64,000 bases of DNA from Triops longicaudatus. Lineage: Eukaryota; Arthropoda; Branchiopoda; Notostraca; Triopsidae. The notes beneath the pieces are model-generated. The model was not told the DNA's origin. It worked only from the letters and a program-made list of their open reading frames with translations, and searched no databases. How positions within the stretch are numbered: position 1 is the stretch's first letter; each line of letters begins with the position of its first letter. This document shows positions 25,701 through 38,277 of this stretch, in pieces. A program made the translations under genes and the position numbers. Location: contig JAGQDJ010000047.1 of the NCBI GenBank assembly GCA_022885665.1, positions 186,001 through 250,000 on the forward strand. Direction: 5' to 3'.

Positions 25701-28600
25701 AGAATACGAATGTAAAGACAGTGCATAATGAGCACGAAAGATGACAAAAATGCACACTGCAACTTCACACCAACGTAATTGAAAAGTGAAAAATAAAATA
25801 AAAAATAAACAAATTTAATCCCTCGTTTTTTAAATCTTCGTATCAATAATGACAATACTACTTACGAACACCACAGACAATTTCTACTATAACCTTAAAA
25901 TGTAGGTTTTCTAAATTAACCTGTCTAACAGTAATTTATTTGATACTATCAACCACATGAATATTATATTTCAAAGTAAAAAAATTTCACCAAATTTGTT
26001 CCACACAGTCTCGTTTTCATAACGAGAATTTCGACTCGGAATAAAGTTACTGAAGCCATCAATGTTTTACTGCTTCACTAAGGCTATTTTGACTAGAAGG
26101 CAACCACGTTGGTGGTATTTAATCGTAGACGGAGGTGTTGCAAGCAATCCTTTTATACTCGGTAAACTTCGGGATAAAAGTATAACAACGGCTCTGAACG
26201 ACCCCCGTCTTTGCCCCCCCCCCCGCGTTCTCGTTCAGCGGAGAATAGTGAGGTGGTGGAGAATAAGCGTCCTCTTTTAACATTGATATCCTTCGGTTAC
26301 TTTTAAGAGTCTCGTCTCCAGCTTTCCTGTTAGGAACGACTGAGCAGAACTTCGGAATATTTAGTTTCGTTGACAAAGGGGATGATTTGATTCTGAATAC
26401 AGTGAAAGTTTTCTTTCGACTCACCTTTTGAATCTCTGGCGAGAAAATCTCCTTGGGACTTTTCTCCAATCGATCCATGTTTTGGAAATTGCTGCGTTTC
26501 GAGAGTTGCGACAAAAATAAAACAGATAAATGGTGACACGAAGGAAATATCCACAAAGGAAGAACAGACACAAGACGAAAATATATTGATAGATAAGATA
26601 TCACATTGAAGCCTGTCAAGCCTTAAAAAAACGCTTGGCCAATCTTTTAAGGAAATTACTTGTTAAGATTTTTTTCGAAAGAAAAAGCATTTACCTGAGA
26701 ATTTGTTTCACAGTGAGCGGTTTACCGGGAGTGTATGGCAAGTAAATTTTCTGCGCACCCTATTACAATAAATAAAATTATCATGACAGAATGATGAAAA
26801 ACAGGTTAAAGAGAAGAAAAAACGAACGTATGCAGTCAAAGACATTACACGATAGAGTTAAATTTATAAAACATGCCACGGAAAGCTTTCACAAAAATTT
26901 TCAAATGTAATAATAGCGCCAGTTGTACTGACCCACGTTGATCGAAAGAGTCCAAAAGTTGATTGCAAGTAATACATTTTTTTTTACAATTTTACTTGCC
27001 GTTTGGATAAACATATCGCAAGGGCCATCAGATACGACGAAAGACACAGAATTCGTCCGTCGGAACTGATCAGGCCTATAAATTGTGCGCAGAACCGAAG
27101 TTCTTTCGTACTGCAGTTCGACAATTTCAAAAGGAAACACAATAGTTTACCGTCTTTTTCCACAAAATCGCCTTGTACTGAGGTACACATGGAGTATTAG
27201 CGTCCGTGAGAACCACGGATAAGAAAAATGGTTGTTTCTCGCTGTCCGTTCCGACATAGTTTTGGTGCACTACAGAATTAGAAAAAGTACAGAAAAGGAT
27301 TAGACAAATTACATTCCAAACTACAAACTGAAATGATTTTTCCTTGAAAAAGTAAACTAACAACTAAGAATTTAAGTAATGTAACGTACATTTGCCTAGA
27401 AAGTATTTGAAATACCAACGAGTTTGGTATTCGGGATTCTCCAAAACCGGCGTGGAGGGCGAATTGTATAATTGGTCGTCCTGATTATCCCCGTTTTCTA
27501 AGCGGAATCTTCGGTTACAGCGAAAAGCATCATTCCCATCGCCCGTCTCAGTTTGCGGTAACTACAGCAACCACGTAAACAAATTAAACTCATGGATAGA
27601 AAAAAATATAGCTAAAAATAAAACAGTAGAAACAAAATAAATTGCAAATGTCTAACACACAAACTTAGAGTAGGCTTTTTAATTTAAAATTATTGTGGCT
27701 AAGGCATTTTACTTCCAAAGCACACAAAAAGGATATACAATATATCTACAGTTGTAACTATTTTTCTAAGAATACAATTATGCCTATGTTGTTACCAGTT
27801 CCACGGATCCGTAATGCCTTCTACTGAAGGCTCCTCTTCTGGATACTAAATCTGAGGCGGAAGTACTAAACGACAGGGAGAAAAAAATAAGATCGGATTA
27901 ATTTGTATTAATTACTGACGATGTTTATTTGCTCGCACATGATAAATGTGACTCGATATTTTCCACCATTACGTACAAATTTGTTGTTTTAAGGAAAGTT
28001 GGCGAGAAGAAAAAGGAATAAAGAAAGAGAGAGAACCGATCAATAAAAAGAACACACTTCAGGTAGCCTATATATGAAACTTCGGGAACACGCAATAACC
28101 TTAGGGGAACTTTACATGTTCCATGGCATTAACTCTGTTTATTTCCTAGGCACGACAGCATTTTCAAGATTTGCACTCCTAAACTGCACTTTGTTTACCG
28201 CCAAATTACTCATTTCTTCTTGAATAGCGGCACCATGATAGACAGAAAGTCGGAAGGACACAATTTCTGTTCTGAACTCGGGAAAAAAGAAGAAAAATCT
28301 TGTGATTTGTCGAAAAGTTTTAATTTCCTGTAAAACGTAAGTACAAGCCATAATCTTCTTCGCCATTGTTCCCCTTTTCATTTTTTCTCTCTTTTTCTCA
28401 GATGATCTTGTTGAAACTCCAGGGCGTCCGTTGGGAAAGGAAGTGAAGCCTAAGATCGACTTTTTACTTGCTACTTCCGTTGGGCTCCGAAATCGCTTTT
28501 CTTCTTCTTTAGGTAAGTAGAAATAGAAAGAAGAGACTCGGAACCATCCAAATAATGGCTCTTTTCGTGGTTTCTTATTTTCTTTTCTCTCCGATGGAAA
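19755..28600 (-). CDS. GARNL3: GARNL3 orthologue: RapGAP domain plus citron-homology (CNH) domain protein
   Basis: Exons, high to low: 28468-28600 (probable), 27796-27845, 27390-27561, 27151-27269, 26695-26759, 26425-26491, 25394-25496, 25231-25329, 24769-24872, 24590-24701, 24339-24491, 23667-23782, 23427-23603, 23230-23344, 22871-22969, 22621-22790, 21852-21965, 21504-21744, 21294-21377, 21106-21224, 20905-21019, 19755-20344. The translation follows vertebrate GARNL3 along its length. Landmarks are FSRRHYGSVEL, ENPEYQTRWYFKYFLGK, LKGWDKYRGGLDVK and GHEIMFHVSTLLPYSK. The RKRHIGNDIVNIVYMEG helix carries the catalytic 'Asn thumb' (codon 24675-24677), so it should be an active Rap-type GTPase activator. 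From PWEPQCFY (23344) to SIEIRLVINGNL (about 21150) is the CNH domain. The last exon is a Ser/Pro/Gly-rich tail ending at TGA 19755. Length is about 993 codons from 27845, close to the roughly 1,010 residues of human GARNL3. The exon at 26695-26759 is out of phase on both sides. The start codon is unresolved. Confidence 0.88.
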
Positions 28601-30698
28601 CTGTACACTTGATTTTAACGAAAGAAAAGTTGACCACGAGCAAAGGATTCGGTCGGATTGAAATTCAATAGGATTTTCAATACCTTGGTGTTCTAAACAC
28701 TTTTATGGGTATGATTTTTTTCCGTCCAATTCATACAATATATCGGTGACTCATATCCTGCTATTAGCAGAATTAGTCGAACCAACCCGTTACCAAGCAC
28801 TGAATTCACAAAGCAAAGAGCTATTGAAAATACGGTTCCAGTAATTAAAGTTTTTTTTCCTCGTAGATAATTCAGTGCAATTATAATCACCCATATTTTC
28901 GCCAGAAGAAGCAAATAAACGAGTTTTGTAAAGATTATTTTTTTCCTAAAAGTTACAAAACCTAAGGTCTACCTGGTCATAAATAGGACGAATATCATTA
29001 CACATAATATCGTTTCAACTAAGCACCAAGGATTAAGTAAGTGTTATTAAATAGTTCACCCCATGTTGACATTGACGGAGGGTCATAATTCCTTGTCTAA
29101 TTGTACTGCAGGATTAGTCAATTGTAACATGTGCGTATTCTCGTAGTTAATACGAGACCCTATAATTTGTTAATGTAAGATAAGTGAACATTCAAAATAT
29201 TTTCTGGATATACACTCTTGTGATTTTTTAATATTGTTTTCCCTGAGTTCAGCGTTTCCATGTCATAAATGCAACTTTGGCTCTCTAGGACTCTTAATTG
29301 CCGTGAGACTGAAATGTACTCAGTAAATCACCATGCAAAGGTATCACTCTTTCAGCAAACTGCCGTGTATTACTTAAACGTATATCAATTAATCCAGAAA
29401 ACTCACAACACATTTGGTGAGATATTTTTTCTTTTTCTCGCCTTTTCAATACAACTTCCGTTAATAAACTTAGTAACAAAACTGAATTCAAAATAAAAAG
29501 AGCTCTGCGTTTTCAAACAAAATAAACTACAAAAAAAGATAGTCTAAAAAAATACAAGAATACATTGTGAAATCGAGCGCTACCGCAAGGTCCAGCTTGT
29601 GGGCGCATAACTAAGAAAACAGTTTAAGACTGCCACAAAAAGTAAAGAAAAAAATCCTATTTTTACTCGTGCGCTAAAATTTGAATTTCTTCACAATGTT
29701 TCATGCATGTAGCGTATTCTTCTTTGGACTTTCTCCTTTAAATTGAATTACAGAAAGATACAACTTCAAACTATGATTGTTAGTCAATGCATCGGGCATG
29801 TCAAAATCTGAACACAATTTTAGTTTGTTAGAAATGACACTGACACAGCCTTTCGATTAAAATGCATGGTGCGTAAGACAGGGCAGGTGGCGGAGTCAGG
29901 TAGCGTCGTCAATCTATAAACAAGGATCTGGGTACGCTAGATAGTACTTGTTTTTGTACGAGCCGCTAAGAAGGCCGGGTGCTCTTTGTGCTGGCACATC
30001 ATGAAATCGATAAAACGTGGTGTGTACACACACACACGTACTCACTCCAGAAAGGAGCTAACCATGGGGGTTCCCAAACTTCGCTCCTCGCTTCCGTCAT
30101 TCACTCGGACGCCCCTTTCCATCATCCCTTCGTTACCAATATGCATAAGCCCCAAGCTTCTCCGCAAAATATTTCCATTTCCCCCTAAGCTTACTACCAC
30201 CCTCTTTCACACCCCCACTGCACCCCTACCTTTTGCCTCCTCACCTTCTAACCTGTCATCAAGGAGGGGACTGGCAAAAATGGCAAAGTACTTTGTCAAG
30301 TCAATTGAATCGTTCTCCAGTGAAGGTCTTGATTGGCTCCTCCTATGAGCTCTAATGGACTCACAGGAAACCTTTTATCGCCCCCCTCTAGTTACACTGT
30401 ATTCTTCCAAAAGGGTTAGAACAGCTTTTTCTATGTCATTAAGGATCGATAGGATTCAACCGCTACGGGAGTTTCAGCAATGAGGACTTTTGTTTGTCTC
30501 TTTTGTTTCATGATTAGCGTCCGACTTTCGGTTAAGTAATTTTTCTTACATATTGTTATAATAATAAAGATCTTTACGAAATAGGCAAAAGAAAGCCACC
30601 TACAAATATAAGTAATTTTATTCCTATTTTTAGGTACGAATTCCATACGTTTACTTTTTCTCGTTTATATATCTTTATTTTGAAGAATTATTATGTTG

Positions 30699-30992
30699 TT
30701 ACTCTATCTGGACTGATCCTCTTCGACGATTGAGAGACAATCCAGGTGGCAAAGGCAGCAATGGAGCTGTGGAAACGGGAGCAGTGCCTTCTTCACGACA
30801 GATTTCAACTCGAATCAAAGGAGTGCCCTGGGGCACACATAAGGATTTGGAGCGGTCGCGCCGCGGACCCGGAAATCCTATCCCATCACTCGAACTACTT
30901 GTTGACGAATGGTAGCGGGACTTGTCCGTTCGGAAGAAGTTGGATAAACGCATCATTGGGACTTCAATTTCAGGTGACTTCACTGCGGTTCG
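30699..30992 (-). CDS. Candidate exon, Ser/Arg/Pro-rich, possibly alternative 5' exon of GARNL3
   Basis: Open frame of 97 codons from a possible ttgttag acceptor (phase 0) to TAA at 30699. A Met-Met pair lies at 30951-30956 (MMRLSNFFRTDKSRYHSST). Content is biased (SSTSSSSDG, PRRDRSKSLCVPQG, PLLPLPPG) and the region is GC-richer than its surroundings, as in real exons here. It ends RRRGSVQIE, reminiscent of the FSRRHYGSVEL segment of GARNL3. A donor (ATAGA|gtaaca, 30703) would leave phase 2, which does not fit directly onto the exon at 27845. It may be an alternative first exon with a missing intermediate, the last exon of another gene, or noise. Confidence 0.35.
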   Translation of the reverse strand, partial: RTAVKSPEIEVPMMRLSNFFRTDKSRYHSSTSSSSDGIGFPGPRRDRSKSLCVPQGTPLIRVEICREEGTAPVSTAPLLPLPPGLSLNRRRGSVQIE

Positions 30993-33900
30993 CTAACAAA
31001 TTTCTTGAAGGACTTCTTTCTTTCAAAAGTGTTGCAAGTCAAGTTACACTGTATGATAAATTATGAATATTTTGGCTCAATGTTCCTAGTCGATTACGAG
31101 TCTCTACAGTAAGTGTATCTAATCAGTAACACGTGAACTTCTCCAGTAAATTTTGAATCCACTCCAGAAACTTAGGATCCAATTACGTATGATTCGTGCG
31201 ATTCCCCAATGATTTTAAGCAGTAACCAGAGGGGTGAAGAACAATTTTGTAGAATCCTACTACACGATTCTCAGCACTCGAATGAAGATTCCACGTCGAA
31301 AATCCGTGCGATTCTACTGAATCTGGAGATCTCAACGTGGGAATTATGTTTTTATCGAAGCTTGTTGCAAATTCAGGTTACCATGGGAAAGGATTCGTCC
31401 AGTTAATGGTTCTAATCTGACAAGTTTTTCTCACAGATTTCACCAATATTTGTAATGTCTTCGTCGTAAGCTCAATAGTTAATTATGATGACTTAACCCT
31501 TAACAAAGAAATAATTGCACAGTAGTAAATTCGGACAATTCAGTAATCCTTTTCAGGTGATCATCACAGCAATAAAGTGTCTGAACTGTCAACACGTAGC
31601 TTGGCTTTCCACCGGTTAACTGCGAATGCACCTCATCACTATGGAACGAATGAGCCCTCATGGAGGTTCAACGAGCGTCAACTCGTTAGTTGCCACCTCT
31701 CTCTATTCACATATCTGCTTGAAATGCACCCAGCTTTCTTCAATGTTCCGCCACAAAAGCCCAATTGAGCACCTTTTCACGACCGTCAGCGAAAAAACCG
31801 CCAAGAATTTCACGCGTGTCCTTTCTCAAGTCCCGAGCAACACTGAGGCACTCTCAAATGCCCGTAGGCCCCTTAGCCATAACTTGGGGCCATATACGAA
31901 AAAAAGGCCAACGAGTCCTGCTCCCCTTGTACTTCAAAAGCCTCTCAGGGTGGGAGGGTTGGATTTTCCTTGGTTCAGAGTGCAGAGCTGTCTACTTGCC
32001 CCCCTTTCGGTACCTTTAACCCCTCAGGGAATACGTTGTGCTCGAAGGAAATACGAGGAGGGAAAATAAGACTAGATATACAGGATGAGGTGGGAGTGAA
32101 AGAAAGGCACGAAACGCTTGCGCCATTGGCAACCGGGCCTCGTTTGCAAACGACTTGCAGTCTCTCGGGGTATATGTGTAGGGTGGAGTGGGAAACAGGT
32201 GGGTAAGAGAGGTTGTCAGCAGCTGCCTACTCCAGGACCAGAAATACAGCAGTAACGGGCAACTGGTGTAGAGTTTCCTGGGCAAAGTGTGCCCCAAACC
32301 GATGATGTTCGCAGACCACCAGCACCCTGGAGACGCAACTGAGCTGACAGAAGTTTACCTATGACGTCAACGCCATAAGTTTGGTGGTAGACAAGAAGGG
32401 GACAGTGGTAAAAACTGGCACAACAATCGTACTATTTTTACGAAAGACTACTGCATAATGTAGAGATTGAAATATCGGGCGAAGTTTAAATTTTTAAGTA
32501 GAAATCAACAGGTTTTCTAGTGAGTTTTCTATATATTTTTTATTGTTTTATGGTGAAAACAAATAATCAGCACTGAGCTGTGTTAACCTTTCGACTGCTG
32601 TTCATGTACGGTTCATATCTCTGATTCATTTACTGAGCGTTCGAAATCTGCAAGAGGATGTAATGATGCTGTTTGCCGTTAGATGTCGACAGAAACTTGA
32701 ACGTTACCTGGCTTCTGAAATTATTACTGCGCTTCCTTTGAAATTTGAAATTCAAATTCACAACTAAGATATTTTTGGGGGAGTCAACTACTTTTTGTCT
32801 ACTACTTTTTTAAGTAAATGTTTTATAAGATTTATACATGTTATACATACACTGATGTATAAATATATAAAAGTACGCTCGTACAGAATATTTATGTAAG
32901 CGTAAAATGAGTAAGTGTACCATTTTAAGTAACAGATTCATTGGTATGGAGCTTAGGAGTCCGTAGCGAATAAGGATAATTTACGAAAATTAAAACTGAT
33001 TTCCAAATATAGCTGCTGAAGAATTTACAAGAAAAACGAAGTCTATTGCTATGATGTTGTTTCGATTACATTTTTGATTTGCGGTTCTGCATGCTTGTAA
33101 CCATTTACGACTACACCAACATAGGAGTAAAACTTGCTTGGATACAATTTTATGTTCCATACACGTTTCTATCCTGAATGTATATTAGCTTGTGTCCACG
33201 ATTATCACGAACTCGTGTCATAACGATCCATGCATAATAGCCAAATTTTAATTATAGTAGCGAAAATAGAAATAAGTCTTTTACTATTATTTATTAGCTC
33301 ACACTAGAAAAGATTCGAGCATGCCAGGCATCTTTTTTTTTACCCTAGAAGACCTGGAGGGCATAGCTTTAAAAATTCGGCTCTTTCGAAATACACAACG
33401 AAATACAATTGCACAATAAAGCATAACATTTCGTTTAAAGTCAAATGTAACCATAATCATCGTATGGTTATTAAAAATATCGATAAAGTTTGACAGGCAA
33501 ATGACCGTAAAATAAGGGCCGTACTCAGTTTGTTTTTCGTAGTTTTTTTTTTCGAGATTTCGGGAGGATATTTGTTTTTAAAATTTAATGTTTCTCCTAT
33601 CTTCCATATCACAAAATAAAAATTCCGGTGTGAGCCCCGTAACCCCCCTGGGTATCACCTCGCGTAAATATTTAAGTTATTGTGTTGTTAGTCACTTTCT
33701 GTGAAAAATGGCATACTACACGCAGGAAGCTTGCATTTACCCTAATACAGCGAGTTCTATCCTTAACGATTCCTGTTAGTCCTACAAACAAAACAAAACT
33801 TATTTCAAAACATACTCTCTTTTGACCACACATTATATCGTTTCGAAGATAAATAGAAGGCAAGAAAAAGTGAGAATTTTCCCAGCAAGGAAATTTTCCC

Positions 33901-34260
33901 AGCCGTTGATTGTCGAGAACATTGCCATCACAGAGGGTCGATTGCCAATTTTTCGCGCCATTTTATGTTAACAAACAGTTGCAGAAATGCGCATGTGTCT
34001 TTCCTCGACAACCAACCGAATGATAAAATGTAGAGACGGAAATAAGCTGAATCATGAATACCGCTGCGTTCAATTTGACAACATAACTGACAAACCATAA
34101 ATAGTAGAGCTCTGCGGAAAAGCATAACAGCTACCACCTAGCGAGTACTATCATTGCTTAGATCTGGTTCAGGCGTCTACTTTAGGTTCTTGACCCTAGA
34201 GTGCGTTTCTGTAGCTTTCTTTCCCTATAGGTTTCTAATACCATTTCTAGGTGGCGCCAG

Positions 34261-34281
34261 TTTTTTTTTTTTTTTTTTTTT
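34261..34281. repeat. Poly-T tract (21 T)
   Basis: Uninterrupted run of 21 thymines following GGCGCCAG. Simple sequence of uncertain exact length. Confidence 0.8.
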
Positions 34282-37200
34282 GCCGTTTCTCAGCCTGATC
34301 GCACAAAAGAGTTTCAATCAACTAAACGGCGACTGCCCTTTGGGAGTCTTCGTTTCTTTCCTAAAACGCTGTTGACGCTTGTGTTTGGTACTCGTTTTCT
34401 TTTAAGAGCACCTCCCTTGGAGATCCATTAAGACGGGTGCCATGTCATAAACTGTTACAAGATAAAAGGCTTTTGATAACAGGTCAACAATGTTGCACTT
34501 GCCGTGTCTTGGGGATTAGCTTACTATAAGACCATTTTACTTTTCCCCGAAAAAAAGGCTACCGATCTCTTCAAAGGCACCGCCCTTAATCCCCACCCAC
34601 TCCATCCTACCCTATCGATGTTTCTACTCCAATTCTTTCCTTTCCTCCCTTAGTAATTACATTAACCCTCCACCAAATTTCTATATTACAAAAGGAAACC
34701 GATGCTAAAAGCTTCTAATTGGATACTTTTCAGATGCTAATTTCTCTGACGCAATTTCCCCTCACGGCAACTATTACTGCCATAAAAAATGTCCGCTATT
34801 ACCTCCTCATTAATAACTGCGATAGCTGAGCACAGACGCATTCAATTTACACACACGTGTGCAGCCCAGCGAAACGCAAAGCTATCGATCCACACGTGCA
34901 CAAAACTAGGCTAAAGAGGGCACAGACCAAGAGAGACAAGCCCATCCATCCGCTGCCATTCCTGTTCCTCCTTAGTTTTGTACTCTTAGCCCCGAGGCGC
35001 AGAAATGACAGATTATTTTAACAGTCTAAAACGGGGAAATATGACGAAATCACGTAAGCTTTATGGAGTAAAACTTAACTGAAACATTTATCGAGTTAGA
35101 GGTTCTTACCGAGTACGTGCTGCTCTACTTAGGATCACCTTTCAGTAATATACGAAATTACAAATTCGTACCTACGGAGGAAGCGAGAATTGCTTTAGCG
35201 TCCCCAACAATGTAAACGGTCTCTTCGGAGCTAAAAGAAACCTTTCTTGTAAGCTAACAATGAAAGGAACTCTAGGCTTACTATGCTCCGAATTGTAGCA
35301 TTACATTGCTTGGGCAACGCACGGAATTCGTTGTGACGAATGCTATGAATACAAATTTCTAGAAGTGGTAGTATTAGGAAACTTGGGTGGTAAACATCTG
35401 GTGCTTTACAAGGTTTGATCAACATTGAGAATCCTCTTGTGTGGCTGCAGACGGAGTAAAACAGAAATGATTTTTCTGCCTACCTAGATACTGAAATACA
35501 TCTAGGTATTGTGAGAGGAAAAACTCCGACCTTATTCTACTTTCGAAAGAATTTCCTTTCATTTTCCGAAGGATGGGTAGGTAGGAAAAATAAAAGAAAA
35601 GGGAATAAAAGGGTACGAAAAGCAAATTCTATTTGTCGTTTTCTCCCCCTGAGGCGAAGGAAATAGAAGGTTCCGTTCTTCTTTAGCAAAAAGCTGCAAG
35701 GGATTACGCTGTGCTACCAAAGACGAAAACAATATAGAAGAGAGAACTATTGGTATTGGATTTTAGCTTAGGTAAACGATTTTTTTTTGCGTTACAAAAG
35801 CCAATGTTATTTTCCCGTCAAGGACTAAAACAGCTTATGGGGCACGTGAAATTAGAACCAGCATCAACGCAGAGCGGTAAACAGGATTTGTCATGACTTT
35901 CAGTGAGAAGTCGAGTTTGCAAAATTGTGAGCAAATTACCAAAGGTATTCAAGGATCTTGGGTGATTAAACGCCGAAAATCTGTGAAATACAGACACCCC
36001 AGGTACCGGCATGACTGGATTCAGAAACAGCTGTGGATTTCAAGGTCTCGATAAGAAATTACACTCTAAATCCGAAGCTAAAGGGGCGATTAACCTATCA
36101 AAAGCCTCTCTGGCTTCTACTGAACAGATATGAGTCCCAATTTGGCTTGAGTGAATTCATAAATACTCAAGGGATGGGAGCAACCGTCGTCTGAATTCAG
36201 AGGGCGCGGTGGGAGGTCAGGCGCTCACGTCCAAACAAAATAAGAAGCATGCCTGAACTATTTCACAAATAAGGCTGAACACGACAAATTTTGCGTCACT
36301 AAATTTTTCATTAAATTTGAAAACATGATATCACTCAAATTCGCGGAACAATAATCTTCAACTGGATTAAGCTTTATTATTCATTATAAGTAAGGATACA
36401 AAGCTCGTTGTCACCACGCTCCAAATTTTCTATTCAAAGCTTCTGACACAGAAATACTCAAACCGCTCGTAACACTTTTTACGTCACACTACCTTTTCAA
36501 TAGTGGGGATAAAGCTTGATCGTAACTCATCATCCTCCTTGTACTGTACAGCTAGGTTTCCATTATCGTATTTGAAGTTGGTATTTCCACGCAATTTTTC
36601 TAATCTAGAATTTTTGAACGAGTCTTTAACTATTACCTTAACTATTACTTCAGTTTTAAGGGTGACAGTTCAAAACGGCTTGTATATATAAAAAAAAATA
36701 TTTGCTTAAAATTCTGTGAGTGACACAGATAATCTTTCCCACTTTTGTTGTTTGCATAGTACCACTTAGGAATAATTCTAGAAGACATGTACTCAGTTAC
36801 GCGTATTGGTACACCATAATACCTCACAGCAAATTTGTTAATCAGTTTGTAAGGCAGTGCCGTGATCGATAGGCAAGAAGCGTTAATTTTAGACCAGAAA
36901 GCGACACTGTTGTCAGCAAATGTTTACTAAAGGCTAATTAAGTAAAAGTAGTTCAAATTACACAGAAGCTAGAGGTAAGCTTTCGTATAACCTACAAAAG
37001 CTGCCTACTCGAGAGAGAAATTCGTAATTGCATTATGGGCTTCACCTCCATTTACAGTGTACTTACATAGTTACATGAAATGTACACATCCTCTCATGGG
37101 CAAAAAATAAAATAAAAAAAAAATAAAAAAAAAATAAAATAGAAAAAAACTGCATGCAGGAACCCACAGAAACTAATTAAACCTTGATAGGCTGACTTCC

Positions 37201-37441
37201 TTCAAAACCGGGTGCGACACGTAAACCAATAAATAAATCTTAAAACGCTTTGATCTGAACTTCAAGCTTTTGCGTCATGCAAGTGTGCAAATGCCGCTTG
37301 GTAAATTACAAAAACCACTCCACAAAAGTAAGCTAACCTCACACGATTAATCAATCTTTGTAGCGCACAGACTAACCAAAAAAAAAATAAATAAATAAAT
37401 AAAAAAAAAATTAAAAAAACCTTAAGAGCCCCCCCCCCCCC

Positions 37442-37448
37442 NNNNNNN
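37442..37448. other. Assembly gap (7 N) between poly-C and poly-A
   Basis: Seven ambiguous bases flanked by 13 C (37429-37441) and 33 A (37449-37481). Immediately upstream are AAAT/AAAAT repeats. The gap is homopolymer-caused, so its true length and content are unknown. Confidence 0.97.
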
Positions 37449-37483
<35 letters not shown>

Positions 37484-38029
37484 GGCCGAGCCTTGGATGA
37501 CAAGCGCTGAGGAATTCCGAAACTACTGCGCATAACTTTGTGAACTTAACGGAGACAACTTGGCAATATCGTTTCACGCGAATTTCGGTGAATTGTTGCC
37601 TAATAGTTACCGCTCATGCCAGAAGTATGTATCTCAGAGAGCAGATAACGTTCTAGCTGTGAATAATATTTCATAATTTAAGTTAAATACAGTAAATATT
37701 TCACATCCGGTACAGTAATCCTAAAGTCTAGGTGTCATTCACATTATGTACATTGAAATCCTCAACTCGGTAAAATATTCCCCCCTTTCGCAGAGATTCA
37801 TTGGTTTCAAACAGATCGCTTCTACGCCATATTTCCGGCTCTTTTCTTTACTAATTACTCCTTGCGCGGTAAACATCACAGAAAACCAACATACTCCTAA
37901 AACAAGCTGCTTTTCCGATAATTCTCATTAGCTCTCACAGTGGCAACGTACGATCGAACGAAACTAAACAAGATCAGAGGGAATTTATTCCTCAATTTAC
38001 TGTCATTGTGAACCCTTTAATAGATTTAC

Positions 38030-38277
38030 CTGGCCTGCGCTTTCAGATACGTAGGGCCCAAAGGTACCGAATGAGCAATTCCCAGCGGCTTTTTCATGAG
38101 TGACGCCATGGAAAATCGCAAGGGTATCGGCGGCTCTTCTTTCTTTCGCCTGCGACAAGCGTGAGTCGTAAAGACTCGTCGCAATCGCGGAGCTTCCACT
38201 GTGGTCACGGCCGGATGCCCCGAGGCCAACAGGCCTGTTGCTTCTTTCCTGCCCAGACTTGGTGACCACATATTGCC
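38030..38277 (-). CDS. Candidate coding exon with strong splice donor, gene unknown
   Basis: A GC-rich block in AT-rich DNA ending in an excellent donor (GGCCAG|gtaaat). Two overlapping minus frames are open throughout. One starts at ATG 38271-38269 (MWSPSLGRKEATG, leaving in phase 2) and has an in-frame TAG just before it. The other lacks an ATG (VVTKSGQERSNRP, ending SESAGQ in phase 0) and would need the cctag acceptor at 38278. Phase 0 would fit both the exon at 28600 and the candidate at 30992, so this may be an upstream GARNL3 exon. No domain recognised, and the correct frame cannot be decided by eye. Confidence 0.35.

Larger units (their letters stand above)
28601..38029. other. Probable long 5' introns or upstream region of GARNL3
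   Basis: No complete gene recognised apart from the candidate exon at 30699-30992. Plus-strand frames around 31577-32206 are long in several overlapping frames, and none resembles a known protein. A full CRE-like TGACGTCA is at 32362-32369. Low-complexity T and A tracts mark 34261-34281 and 37090-37145. Confidence 0.4.

Noticed and set aside
26119..26619. 166-codon minus-strand frame read as a single gene
   Set aside because: It merely contains the GARNL3 exon 26425-26491 plus flanking intron sequence.
28402..28512. Plus-strand exon-like segment with a near-perfect acceptor and donor
   Set aside because: Its pyrimidine-rich acceptor is simply the complement of a purine-rich, protein-like minus-strand frame that fits GARNL3. 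No partner exons exist on the plus strand.
31577..32297. Several overlapping open frames on both strands, up to 147 codons
   Set aside because: Three plus frames and one minus frame are open over the same GC-richer DNA. None resembles a protein and no clear splice sites support one of them.
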